Source: an uncultured Sphingomonas sp. (lineage in GTDB: Bacteria; Pseudomonadota; Alphaproteobacteria; Sphingomonadales; Sphingomonadaceae). Taken from it: a stretch of 64,000 nucleotides of DNA. Location: assembly GCF_913777625.1 (NCBI RefSeq), contig NZ_CAJYTI010000040.1:62001-126000 (forward strand), written 5' to 3'. This document shows, piece by piece, positions 16,567 to 26,701 of the stretch (position 1 is its first letter; each line of letters begins with the position of its first letter). Below the pieces are notes generated by a model. The model did no database searches, had not been told where the DNA came from, and saw nothing but the letters and a program-made list of their open reading frames with translations. A program made the translations under genes and the position numbers.

Positions 16567-17541
16567 TCAGCCCAAATCTTCCGCCGCCGGATACACCTTC
16601 CCCACATGCGGCTCGCCCCGCGTCGCCGCGAAGCTCTCCTGCCGCTGGCGTTCGCGGTAGCGCTCGCGATCCGCATCGGTGCGCTCGTCATAGCAGGCTG
16701 CGCAGCTCACCCCCGCCTCGTACAACGGTGAGCGGCGGTCCTCGACGCTCACCGGGCGGCGGCAGGCGTGGCAGAGTTCGTAGCTGCCCGGCGCCAGGCC
16801 ATGGCCCACCGTCACCCGCTGGTCGAACACGAAGCATTCGCCGTCCCACAGGCTCTCCGCCTCGGGCACCTTCTCCAGATAGTTGAGGATGCCGCCCTTG
16901 AGGTGGAACACCGCCTCGATGCCCTCGGACTTGAGAAACGCGGTCGACTTCTCGCAGCGGATGCCGCCGGTGCAGAACATCGCCACCTTGGGCGGCGCCT
17001 CGCCGCGCCCCAGCAGTTCCTCGCGGTGGGCGCGGAACCAGTCGGGGAAGTCGCGGAAGCTCTTGGTGTGCGGGTCGATCGCGCCGCGGAAGGTGCCGGC
17101 GGCGACCTCATAATCGTTGCGCGTGTCGATCAGAACCGTGTTCGGATCGGCGATCAGCGCGTTCCAGTCCTCCGGCGCGACATAGGTGCCGACGCTCGCC
17201 AGCGGATCGATGTCCGGCTGGCCCATCGTCACGATCTCGCGCTTGAGGCGCACCTTCATCCTATAGAAGGGCTGCGCGGCGGCGCGGGAATATTTCACGT
17301 CGGCCCCGGCGCAGCCCGGCAGCGCGCGGACATGCGCGACGACGGCGGCGATGGCGTCGTCGCTGCCGGCGATGGTGCCGTTGATCCCCTCGCGCGCGAG
17401 CAGCAGCGTGCCCTTCACGCCCTGCGAACAGCAGAGCCCGGCCAGCGGGCCCTGGAGCGCCACCGGATCGTCGAACCGGGCGAATTGGTAGAGCGCCGCC
17501 ACACGGATCGGCAGCGCGGCAGTATCCGCAGTCTGAGTCAT
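16567..17541 (-). CDS. trhO: tRNA uridine(34) hydroxylase (rhodanese family)
   Basis: A 324-residue TrhO/YceA protein that hydroxylates uridine 34 of certain tRNAs toward 5-methoxyuridine-type modifications. An N-terminal ferredoxin-like domain with GTLLLAREGINGTIAG is followed by a rhodanese domain containing VLIDTRNDYEVAAGTFRGAIDP and the active-site loop MFCTGGIRCEKSTAFLK. A C-terminal cysteine-rich segment has CHACRRPV and CAACYDE. The frame continues upstream through a repeat, but the ATG at 17541 fits the family. Confidence 0.95.
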   Translation of the reverse strand: MTQTADTAALPIRVAALYQFARFDDPVALQGPLAGLCCSQGVKGTLLLAREGINGTIAGSDDAIAAVVAHVRALPGCAGADVKYSRAAAQPFYRMKVRLKREIVTMGQPDIDPLASVGTYVAPEDWNALIADPNTVLIDTRNDYEVAAGTFRGAIDPHTKSFRDFPDWFRAHREELLGRGEAPPKVAMFCTGGIRCEKSTAFLKSEGIEAVFHLKGGILNYLEKVPEAESLWDGECFVFDQRVTVGHGLAPGSYELCHACRRPVSVEDRRSPLYEAGVSCAACYDERTDADRERYRERQRQESFAATRGEPHVGKVYPAAEDLG

Positions 17542-17609
17542 TTCGGCGGCTGTACTCCAGCCGGGGCGTTTAGACCAAGGTTCGTTGATGCGAGTCCCTC
17601 GCCCCAAGC

Positions 17610-17704
17610 CGCCATCCCGGCGGAAGTCGGGATCCATTCGCCACTCGGCCAGAGAAAGAGCGGGGACGGAGGCCCCAATGGACCCCCGCGTTCGCCGGGG
17701 TGAC
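17610..17704. repeat. Palindromic repeat, family III, diverged copy
   Basis: Two terminal hairpins (around ATCCCGGCGGAAGTCGGGAT and CCCCCGCGTTCGCCGGGG) enclose inner arms CCATT and AATGG. It has the same layout as the copies at 22371 and 43466 but more changes. It lies between sufA and trhO. Confidence 0.7.
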
Positions 17705-17724
17705 GGGAGGTAATGGTGTGAGGA

Positions 17725-18084
17725 TCAGACCATGAAGCTTTCGCCGCAGCCGCAGGTGCCCTTGGCGTTGGGGTTGGTGAACACGAAACCGGCGGTGAAA
17801 TCGTCCTCCACCCAGTCCATCGTCGAGCCGATCAGGTAGAGCACCGAGGCGCCGTCGACGAAGAAGGTGCCGCCGGGGGTCTCGATCCGCTCGTCCAGCG
17901 GCTTGGCCTCGCTGACATAATCGACCGAATAGGCGAGGCCCGAGCAGCCGCGGCGCGGGGTGGAGAGCTTGACGCCGACCGTGCCTTCCGGCGCCTTCGC
18001 CATCAGCGCGGCAATGCGCGCCTCGGCGGCGGGGGTGAGGAGCAGCGCGGCGGGGCGCTGGCGGGGGGTGGTCACGGTGGTCAT
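17725..18084 (-). CDS. sufA: Iron-sulfur assembly A-type protein (SufA/ErpA family)
   Basis: A 119-residue A-type carrier that receives Fe-S clusters from the SufBCD scaffold and hands them to client enzymes. The three ligand cysteines are visible: Cys47 in RRGCSGLAY and Cys111/Cys113 in TCGCGESF near the C-terminus. It is the last gene of the suf operon, separated from sufT by a family-II palindromic repeat. The frame is open upstream through that repeat; the ATG at 18084 gives the family's normal size. Confidence 0.92.
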   Translation of the reverse strand: MTTVTTPRQRPAALLLTPAAEARIAALMAKAPEGTVGVKLSTPRRGCSGLAYSVDYVSEAKPLDERIETPGGTFFVDGASVLYLIGSTMDWVEDDFTAGFVFTNPNAKGTCGCGESFMV

Positions 18085-18104
18085 CGTCTGTCTTTCGCCT
18101 TCTT

Positions 18105-18216
18105 CCCCTCCCGCATGCGGGAGGGGACCGAGGGGTGGGCGCCCGCTCTCCGCGAGCGCTCCGGATATTGGGTGCCGGGGGCCCACCCCCAACCCCCTCC
18201 CGCACGCGGGAGGGGG
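18105..18216. repeat. Palindromic repeat, family II, between sufT and sufA
   Basis: Two strong hairpins, CCCCTCCCGC with GCGGGAGGGG (18105-18126) and CCCCCTCCCGC with GCGGGAGGGGG (18193-18216), enclose arms GGGGTGGGC and GCCCACCCC. It matches the copy at 61297. Confidence 0.88.
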
Positions 18217-18223
18217 CTAGAAA

Positions 18224-18691
18224 TCACAACATCCCCAGTTCCAGCTTCGCCTCGTCGCTCATCTTCTGCGGATCCCAGGGCGGATCCCAGACGAGGTTGA
18301 CGTCGGCCGTCGCGATGCCCGGCACCGCGCTCACCCGCAGCTCGACCTCGCCGGGCATCGATTCCGCGACCGGGCAATGCGGCGTGGTCAGCGTCATCGT
18401 GATCGCGGCATGGCCGTTCGCGGTGATGTCGACGCCATAGATCAGCCCGAGATCGTAGAGATTGACCGGGATTTCCGGGTCGTAAATCTCCTTGAGCGCC
18501 TCGATCACCGCTTCGTACAGCGGACCGCCCGGCTCGCCGGCACCCGGCTCGACGGGCTTCTGCGCGAGGAAGCCGGAGAGATAGTCGCGCTTGCGTTCCG
18601 CGGCGGGCTCAACGGCCTCGTCGACGCGCGCCTTGGGCGGCGCCTCGACCGCGTCGACCTCTTCCACCACGATCCTGCGTTCTTCGTTCAT
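18224..18691 (-). CDS. sufT: SUF system Fe-S assembly protein SufT (DUF59)
   Basis: A 155-residue protein with an acidic N-terminal extension (first 50 or so residues) and a DUF59/MIP18 domain: YDPEIPVNLYDLGLIYGVDI, then MTLTTPHCPVAESMPGEV with the conserved cysteine, and WDPPWDPQKMSDEAKLELGM at the end. SufT helps Fe-S cluster maturation when demand is high. Its start overlaps the sufS stop by 4 bp, placing it firmly in the operon. Confidence 0.92.
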   Translation of the reverse strand: MNEERRIVVEEVDAVEAPPKARVDEAVEPAAERKRDYLSGFLAQKPVEPGAGEPGGPLYEAVIEALKEIYDPEIPVNLYDLGLIYGVDITANGHAAITMTLTTPHCPVAESMPGEVELRVSAVPGIATADVNLVWDPPWDPQKMSDEAKLELGML

Positions 18692-20040
18692 CCGAAGATC
18701 CTCGTTACCCGTTCGATTCCTCGCACGAGCGCGGCGACATCGGCCGGCCCGTTATACACGCCGAAGCTCGCCCGCGCGGTGGCGGGGACCTCCAGCAACT
18801 CCATCAGCGGCTGGGCGCAGTGATGCCCGGCGCGGATCGCGACATTGCCCTCGTCGAGGATCGTCGCGACGTCGTGCGGGTGCACGCCCTCCACCGCGAA
18901 GCTGACGATGCCGGCGCTGTCCGCCGGCCCGAACAGCCGCACGCTGTTGATTCCCGCGAGCGCGGCGCGCGTCTCGGTGACCAGCGCGGTTTCGTGCGCG
19001 TGGATGCGGTCCAGCCCGATGCTGTCCACGTAATCGATGGCCGCGTGCAGCCCGACCACGCCGACGATGTGCGGGGTGCCCGCCTCGAAGCGGCCCGGCG
19101 GCGGGGCATAGGTGGTCTTGGCGAAGCTGACCCGGTCGATCATCGATCCGCCGCCCTGATAGGGCGGCATCGCGTCGAGCAGGTCGTACCGGCCCCACAG
19201 CACGCCGATCCCGGTCGGGCCATAGAGCTTGTGGCCGGAAAAGACGTAGAAGTCGCAGCCCAGCTCGGCGACGTTCACCGGCAGGCGGGCGACCGCCTGG
19301 CAGCCGTCGATCAGGATCTTGGCGCCGACGCCGTGCGCGAGATCGACCGCGCGGCGGACGTCGAGCACCGAGCCGAGCACATTCGACACATGGGCGAGCG
19401 CAACCAGCTTGTGTTGCTCGGTCAGCATCGCCGCCATGGCGTCGAGATCGATGCGGTGGTCGTCGGTGAGCGGCACCACGTCAATGTGCGCGCCGATCTT
19501 CTCGGCGGCCATCTGCCAGGGGACGATATTCGAATGATGCTCGAGCGCCGAGAGCAGGATGCGGTCGCCTGCCTTTAGCTGGGCGGCGGCGTAGCACTCA
19601 GCGACGAGGTTGATACCCTCGGTCGCACCGCGGACGAACACCACTTCCTCCGGCTTGCCGCCGATGAACCTGGCCACCCGCGCACGCGCCGCCTCGAAGG
19701 CGAGCGTCATGTCGGCCGAGCGCTGGTACACGCCGCGATGGACGGTGGCATAGGTCTCGCCATAGCCGCGCGCGATCGCGTCGATCACCGGCCGCGGCTT
19801 TTGCGACGTCGCGGCGGTGTCTAGATAGGCCCAGCCGGTGGGGATCGCGGGGAAGTCCGCGAGCACGTCGAGCGGGGCACTCCGATCCTCCCCGGTACGG
19901 GGAGGGGGACCGCCGGCGAAGCCGGTGGTGGAGGGGGAGCTCGACCGGGCGATGGACTCGTGGAGGTCCCCCTCCACCACGCCGCTCCGCGGCACGGTCC
20001 CCCTCCCCGTTCCGGGCAGGATCTGATCGGTATCGCTCAC
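18688..20040 (-). CDS. sufS: Cysteine desulfurase SufS with repeat-derived N-terminal insertion
   Basis: A PLP enzyme that takes sulfur from cysteine for Fe-S clusters. The body is canonical: YLDTAATSQKPRPVIDA, ALEHHSNIVPWQ, DGCQAVARLPV, PLP lysine in FSGHKLYGPTGIG, and the catalytic cysteine in AGHHCAQPLMELL. The length is 450 residues against about 405 usual. The excess, residues 6-53, is the in-frame translation of a complete family-I palindromic repeat (19884-20023). The GTG start at 20040 overlaps the sufD stop (GTGA), as expected for coupling. Alternatively translation could restart at the GTG at 19866, giving a slightly short 392-residue protein; the family N-terminus argues a little against that. 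Confidence 0.93.
   Translation of the reverse strand: MSDTDQILPGTGRGTVPRSGVVEGDLHESIARSSSPSTTGFAGGPPPRTGEDRSAPLDVLADFPAIPTGWAYLDTAATSQKPRPVIDAIARGYGETYATVHRGVYQRSADMTLAFEAARARVARFIGGKPEEVVFVRGATEGINLVAECYAAAQLKAGDRILLSALEHHSNIVPWQMAAEKIGAHIDVVPLTDDHRIDLDAMAAMLTEQHKLVALAHVSNVLGSVLDVRRAVDLAHGVGAKILIDGCQAVARLPVNVAELGCDFYVFSGHKLYGPTGIGVLWGRYDLLDAMPPYQGGGSMIDRVSFAKTTYAPPPGRFEAGTPHIVGVVGLHAAIDYVDSIGLDRIHAHETALVTETRAALAGINSVRLFGPADSAGIVSFAVEGVHPHDVATILDEGNVAIRAGHHCAQPLMELLEVPATARASFGVYNGPADVAALVRGIERVTRIFG
19884..20023. repeat. Palindromic repeat, family I, inside sufS coding sequence
   Basis: 140 bp bounded by GATCCTCCCCGGTACGGGGA and its imperfect complement ending GATC, with internal arms GGTGGTGGAGGGGG and CCCCCTCCACCACG. 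It is clearly the same element as 30256-30394 and 60095-60228. It has no stop codon in the sufS frame and adds about 47 residues. Confidence 0.92.
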
Positions 20041-21115
20041 AGCGCCGCCTCCAGCCACTTCGCCGCGTCCGCCGCGAAGGCTTCGCGCACCGGCTCCTCG
20101 CCGATCCGCGCCAGCGCGTCCGCCACGAAGGCGTGGGTCAGCAGCGCCTTGGCCTGCGGTTCCTCGATGCCCCGGCTCTGCAAATAGAACAGCGCGTTGC
20201 GATCGAGCTCGCCGACGGTCGCGCCGTGCGCACATTTCACGTCGTCGGCGAAGATTTCGAGTTCGGGCTTGAGGTTCACCGTCGCGGTGCGCTGGAGCAG
20301 CAGCCCGCGCAGCGACTGTTCGCCATCGGTCTGCTGCGCGCCGCGCGCGACTTCCACCCGCGCGGCAAGGCTCGCCACCGACTGGTCGGCCGCGACCGCA
20401 CGCCAGATCTGGCGCGAGGTGCCCTCGATTTGCTCGTGGCGAACCGCGACCGCGGCTTCCTGCCGCTGCGTGCCGCTGGTCAGCAGCGCGCCGCCCATCT
20501 CGGCAAAGGCGCCCTTGCCGGTGAGCGTCAGCGCGCCGTCGATCCGGCTGCCCATGCCGCCCGCGCCGAGGAAGATCGACACCAGGCTCGCCGCCTCGCC
20601 GATCTCCGCCTCGTCGCGGATCGAGACGAAGCCGCCGGTCTGCACCAGCCGCACCGAGCGCATCAGCCGCGCGCCCTTGCCTAGCGCGATCGCGGTCAAC
20701 CGGTTCGCCCAGCCGGTGCCGGCATAGGTCTCGACGATCGTCGCCACGGCATCGTCGGCCAGCAGGATACGCGCCGGCACATGATTCTCGCCGCCGGTGC
20801 CGAGATGGACGATCTGGATGCAGGTCGCGGCATGCTCTGCCCCAAGGTGCAGCGCCCAGCCCTCGCCGATCGCGAGGCTGCCGAGCGGATGGTCGGTCGC
20901 GGCGATCTGCCGCGTCACTTCCACCACGCCCGGGCGGCTGTGCGCGGGCTCGAACACGCCGTCGACGAAGCACAGGCGCGGGCCCTCGATGTCGAGGAAC
21001 AGGTCCGCGGGATCGACGCCGGCGGGGGTCGGCGGCAAGGCCGCCGCCGCGCGGAGCGCCGCCATATCGGCCCAGCGCCAGGCCTCCTGCCGCGTCGAAG
21101 GGAGGTCGAGCACGG

Positions 21116-21119
<4 letters not shown>
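20037..21119 (-). CDS. sufD: Fe-S cluster assembly scaffold subunit SufD
   Basis: A 360-residue right-handed beta-helix protein that pairs with SufB on the SufC ATPase to build Fe-S clusters. Recognisable parts are an N-terminal TRQEAWRWADMAALR helix, then a long central beta-rich region, and the C-terminal LEIFADDVKCAHGATVGELDRNALFYLQSRGI conserved across SufB/SufD. Its start overlaps the sufC stop by 4 bp and its stop overlaps the sufS GTG by 4 bp. Confidence 0.95.
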
Positions 21120-21859
<740 letters not shown>

Positions 21860-21864
21860 GAGTG

Positions 21865-22284
21865 TCAGATCGCCACGGTCACGAGAGAGAGGGTCTTGGG
21901 CGGAGTGCCCACGTCATAGGCATCGACCAGGGAGCCGTCGGGCAGCTTCCACATGATCTTGTACTGCTTGGGCGCGGTCACGCTGGCCTTGATGTCGGCC
22001 TCGATCGCGTCGAGCACCGGAGTCAGCTTGTGCCAGGCGCTCGGCTGGTAGGGCCGATCGTTCAGCAGCAGCCTGCCCGACTGGAAATCGGAATCGAGAA
22101 AGTCGCGGCACTGCTTGATCGCGCTGGCGACCTTGGCCGAGCGCGCGCCCGCGTCCGCCGGCGCGGTGCCGATTGCGCGGACGATGCAGCGCGCATGGTT
22201 GGTCGCCGCGCCGAACTGGGCCGAGCTGTCGACCGCGACGCCGCCCTGAAGGGCGAAGGCAACGGCGAGAAGGGCGTTCAACAT
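21865..22284 (-). CDS. Exported hypothetical protein inside the suf operon
   Basis: A 139-residue protein with a short signal peptide (MLNALLAVAFALQGGVAV) and two cysteines (HARCIVRAI and AIKQCRDFL) that could form a disulfide. The C-terminal half, with YKIMWKLPDGSLVDAYDVG, looks like small beta-strands. I do not recognise a family. It sits between sufB and sufC, 5 bp before sufC, so it is cotranscribed with cytoplasmic Fe-S machinery although it appears periplasmic. Its function cannot be inferred. Confidence 0.75.
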   Translation of the reverse strand: MLNALLAVAFALQGGVAVDSSAQFGAATNHARCIVRAIGTAPADAGARSAKVASAIKQCRDFLDSDFQSGRLLLNDRPYQPSAWHKLTPVLDAIEADIKASVTAPKQYKIMWKLPDGSLVDAYDVGTPPKTLSLVTVAI

Positions 22285-22370
22285 GCGTGATACTCCTGCG
22301 GGCCCGGAACGCGGCCCTGCGTCGTCGATACGGCAGCCAGCATGAGCGCAGGCTGAGCGAGGCCCCGTCT

Positions 22371-22465
22371 GTCATTCCCGCGAAGGCGGGAATCCATTTG
22401 CCAGGACGTTCGCGGAAAGAACCGCGCTGGCGACCCCAATGGATCCCCGCCTTCGCGGGGATGAC
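22371..22465. repeat. Palindromic repeat, family III, between sufB and the suf unknown
   Basis: Hairpins ATTCCCGC-GAAG-GCGGGAAT and ATCCCCGC-CTTC-GCGGGGAT bracket arms CCATT and CAATGG. It begins GTCAT and ends ATGAC. It is nearly the same as 43466-43559. Confidence 0.92.
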
Positions 22466-22492
22466 GCCGGAGGCGTGGGGCGTTCTGGACCA

Positions 22493-23955
<1,463 letters not shown>

Positions 23956-23956
<1 letters not shown>

Positions 23957-24468
23957 CAGAAAGATACCTGGCTTTCCCCGGCGAGCGCCGGAGAAGGAGA
24001 AGAAAGGTCGGGGGTGGAAGGGGCGTGCCCATGCACGGGTGCAGCGCGCCCCGCAAGCGCCGGGGGATTGCTGAGGCTGGCAAGGCTGACCTGCGCCAGC
24101 GCCGAGCGCACCGCGTCGCTGACGACGCCCCAATGCGGCTTCACCCGGCAATTGCCCTCGACCGCGCAGTCATGCCGACCTGAGTCGACGCACACGGTCA
24201 GCGCGATCGGGCCCTCAATCGCCTCGACGATATCGGCAAGACTGATCGCCGCGGGGGGGCGCGCCAGCCGAAAGCCGCCGCCGGTGCCGCGCGCGCTTTC
24301 GATCAGGCCGGCGGCGGAGAGCTTGCTTACCAGCTTCTGGACCGTCGGCAGCGGCAGTCCGGTTTCGGTCGCGAGCAGCGTCGCGTTGAGCCGGCACGAC
24401 GCACCGCAGTGGCGCGCAGCTGCGGCCAGCATCACCACGGCATAGTCGGCAAGGCTCGAAAGACGCAT
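23956..24468 (-). CDS. Rrf2-family Fe-S sensing regulator of the suf operon
   Basis: A 170-residue winged-helix regulator of the IscR/SufR type. The N-terminus RLSSLADYAVVMLAAAARH and the HTH/wing (TGLPLPTVQKLVSKLSAAGLIESARGTGGGFRLAR) are diagnostic. Three cysteines (Cys93, Cys101, Cys107) lie where IscR binds a [2Fe-2S] cluster. The tail is Ser/Pro/Ala-rich. Being the first gene before sufB, with a perfect inverted repeat just upstream, it most likely represses its own operon when clusters are plentiful. ATG 24468 is preferred over upstream in-frame starts because the family begins MRLS. Confidence 0.92.
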
Positions 24469-24473
24469 CGACT

Positions 24474-24502
24474 CCCAATCGGACAAAGTTGATCCGATTG
24501 GG
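24474..24502. promoter_or_regulatory. Inverted repeat upstream of the Rrf2/suf operon (probable operator)
   Basis: CCCAATCGGA and its exact complement TCCGATTGGG are separated by a 9-base spacer (CAAAGTTGA). The site is 5 bp upstream of the Rrf2-gene ATG. The spacing and position fit a dimeric Rrf2-type operator overlapping the promoter; binding is inferred. Confidence 0.6.
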
Positions 24503-24511
24503 CATGTGGGC

Positions 24512-25444
24512 TCAGCGGCCGCCGAGGTCAACTGTCTCGGGGATCACATCGGGGAGAAAGTGGAACTTCTCGTTTTCCAGCGTCACCGCCAGCACGGGAT
24601 CGATCCCGTCGCGCAACGCACGCGGCGTGTGGCCGGTGAAGTGCTTGATCTCGTTGATCAGGTGCGGCTGGTCGGCAAACGGCCCCATCACCTCGTCCAG
24701 CGAGGCCCCCTGATAGATGCGCATCGCCGCGCCGATCGCGCGGAACTTGCGGCGCAGATGGTTGGGCGGGCCGGCGAAATATTCCTTGCACAGCCGCTGC
24801 ACCTGGCGCTGGCCCATGCCGGTTTCGGACTCCATCGCGTCGTAGAGCGCCTCGATCGTCGGGTCCCCGCTCGCCGCCCATTCGCGCACGATCCGCAGAA
24901 AGGCGAGATGGGCCTTCGGGATGCGCCGCGCCGAATCGAGCCGGCGCAGCAGCATCGGCTCGATCGCCGCCACCATATCGCTTAGGGTCGTGAGCGCGCG
25001 CAGGCGGTCATGGACCTCCAGGATTTCCGGTCCGAACAGCTCGGCGGCATCCACCAGCCGGTCCGCGACCTGATCCGCCGGGCGGCCGATGAGCGAGCGC
25101 CATCCGATCCCGCGCAACGAAAGCCCGAAGCAGCGGAAGGGTCCATCGATATGATAGGTCCAGTGCGCCGTCCCCGGGCCGTTGACCATCACCGGCATCG
25201 TCGCTTCGCGATGCCCGTCCGGGAAGGTGACGTGACCGCTGCCGTCGAGGAAAAAGCGCCACTGGCCGAGATCGACTCGCTCCACCCCGTCGATCGAGGC
25301 GCGATCGACATGGCAGAGGTAGAAGCTCTCGACATGCGGCAGCAACCGGCCGCTGGACGGCAGGAATTCGATATCCAAGGCCGTATGGGTGCCGCCCTGG
25401 CGGCGCTCGGCAACCGCGACCTGGCCCTCCCCCGTGCCACGCAT
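24512..25444 (-). CDS. AraC-family transcriptional regulator
   Basis: About 310 residues. The N-terminal part is a cupin-like sensor domain (LDIEFLPSSGRLLPHVESFY, WRFFLDGSGHVTFPDGHREA). The C-terminal third is an AraC-type double HTH (SETGMGQRQVQRLCKEYFAGPP, then FADQPHLINEIKHFTGHTPRALRDG). The ATG at 25444 follows GGGGAGG at ten bases and is preferred over an in-frame ATG at 25492, which has no ribosome-binding site. Just upstream lies a structured RNA ending in a terminator, which could attenuate this gene. The ligand and targets are unknown. Confidence 0.88.
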   Translation of the reverse strand: MRGTGEGQVAVAERRQGGTHTALDIEFLPSSGRLLPHVESFYLCHVDRASIDGVERVDLGQWRFFLDGSGHVTFPDGHREATMPVMVNGPGTAHWTYHIDGPFRCFGLSLRGIGWRSLIGRPADQVADRLVDAAELFGPEILEVHDRLRALTTLSDMVAAIEPMLLRRLDSARRIPKAHLAFLRIVREWAASGDPTIEALYDAMESETGMGQRQVQRLCKEYFAGPPNHLRRKFRAIGAAMRIYQGASLDEVMGPFADQPHLINEIKHFTGHTPRALRDGIDPVLAVTLENEKFHFLPDVIPETVDLGGR

Positions 25445-25512
25445 GCGAAGCTCGCCTCCCCTGTGCGTCGGTTCGTCGCAATGCTGGAGCATGCCCGCGC
25501 GGAAAGCGCAAC

Positions 25513-25616
25513 GGAAAAGAGGCCCAGCCGGTTGCCCGGCTGGGCCAAAAGGAAAGGGTTCCCCCCGTTAAGCGGAACCCCTCGGGTCGCAGGGATGCTC
25601 TACCCGAATCGGGAGC
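25513..25616 (-). ncRNA. Candidate structured RNA (small RNA or attenuator leader)
   Basis: Read on the minus strand, about 100 nt form three stems. First TCGGGT pairs with ACCCGA (25582-25607; a competing CCCGA/TCGGG stem is possible). Second GGGTTCC pairs with GGAACCC (25556-25580). Third is an 11-bp stem GGCCCAGCCGG with CCGGCTGGGCC and a 4-base loop (25521-25546), followed by TCTTTT, an intrinsic terminator. A TACAAT box sits about 7 bases upstream of the likely start. It lies between the divergent AraC and pyrD genes. No match to a named RNA family could be made from memory. Confidence 0.55.
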
Positions 25617-25622
25617 CTCGGT

Positions 25623-25628
25623 ATTGTA
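25623..25628 (-). promoter_or_regulatory. -10-like box for the candidate RNA
   Basis: TACAAT on the minus strand, five of six matches to the sigma-70 consensus, placed correctly for transcription of the structured RNA at 25513-25616. No convincing -35 box is visible. Confidence 0.4.
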
Positions 25629-25684
25629 CGGAATCGACATTCCGGGCTTTGACGACGTTTGCAGCGCATTGCATGAGCCTCGGC

Positions 25685-26662
25685 ATGGGCAATTTTCTTC
25701 GCAACGCGGTCTTCGCGATCGATTCGGAACGCGCGCATCGGGCCGCGATTCGCGCGCTCGGCGCCTGGGGCGCGCTGGGGGCGCCGCTTGGCGGCGGACC
25801 CGAGTCGGCGACTCCGGTCACGCTGGCCGGGCTGCGCTTCCCCAACCGGGTCGGCCTGGCTGCCGGACTCGACAAGGATGCCGAGGCAATCGCCGGCCTG
25901 TTCGGGCTGGGTTTCGGCGCGGTCGAGGTCGGCACGCTGACCCCGCGCCCGCAGCCGGGCAATCCGAAGCCCCGCCTGTTCCGGCTGGTCGAGGACGAAG
26001 CGGTGATCAACCGCATGGGCTTCAACAATGGCGGTATCGACGCGGCGCTGGCGCGGATCGGGCGGCTGAAGCACCGGCCGGGCATCCTCGGCATCAATGT
26101 CGGCGCCAACAAGGACTCGGCCGATCGCGTCGCCGATTATGCGCTGGGCGTCACCAAGGCCGCGCCGCACGCCGATTACATCACCATCAACGTCAGCTCG
26201 CCCAACACGCCGGGCCTGCGCGACCTGCAGTCGCGCCCGGCGCTCGACGAGCTGCTGGCGGCGGCGGATGCGGCACGCGGCAGCACGCCGCTGTTCCTGA
26301 AGGTCGCGCCGGATCTCGATCGCGCGGGACTGGAGGGCGCCATCCGCGCGGCGATCGACCACCATGTCGACGCGCTGATCGTTTCCAACACCACCATCTC
26401 GCGCCCGCCGCTTGCCTCGCCCCACGCCGGGGAAGCGGGGGGGCTTTCAGGCAAGCCGCTGAAGGAACTCGCCCGTGCCAAGCTGATCGAGGCGCGCGCT
26501 CTCTCCGGCGGCCAGCTGCCGCTGATCTCCGCCGGCGGGATCGACGGCGCGGACGAGGCCAAGCGGCGGATCGATGCCGGCGCGGTGCTGGTGCAGATCT
26601 ATTCGGCGCTGGTCTATCGCGGCCCCGGCCTGCCCCGCGCCATCGCCAGGGCGCTCGCCTGA
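25685..26662 (+). CDS. pyrD: Dihydroorotate dehydrogenase (quinone), class 2
   Basis: A 325-residue flavoenzyme at the inner face of the membrane that oxidises dihydroorotate to orotate and passes electrons to quinone. The N-terminal amphipathic segment (FLRNAVFAIDSERAHRAAI) and length mark class 2. Hallmarks are FPNRVGLAAGLDKDAEAI, NRMGFNNGG, the catalytic serine loop ITINVSSPNTPGLRDLQ, LIVSNTTISRP and SAGGIDGADEAKRRIDAGA. An in-frame ATG four codons upstream (25673) is an alternative start; neither has a good ribosome-binding site. Confidence 0.96.
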   Translation: MGNFLRNAVFAIDSERAHRAAIRALGAWGALGAPLGGGPESATPVTLAGLRFPNRVGLAAGLDKDAEAIAGLFGLGFGAVEVGTLTPRPQPGNPKPRLFRLVEDEAVINRMGFNNGGIDAALARIGRLKHRPGILGINVGANKDSADRVADYALGVTKAAPHADYITINVSSPNTPGLRDLQSRPALDELLAAADAARGSTPLFLKVAPDLDRAGLEGAIRAAIDHHVDALIVSNTTISRPPLASPHAGEAGGLSGKPLKELARAKLIEARALSGGQLPLISAGGIDGADEAKRRIDAGAVLVQIYSALVYRGPGLPRAIARALA

Positions 26663-26701
26663 CGGCTTGCCTCCGGGGCAAAGCGCGTTACCCCTAGACA
26701 C

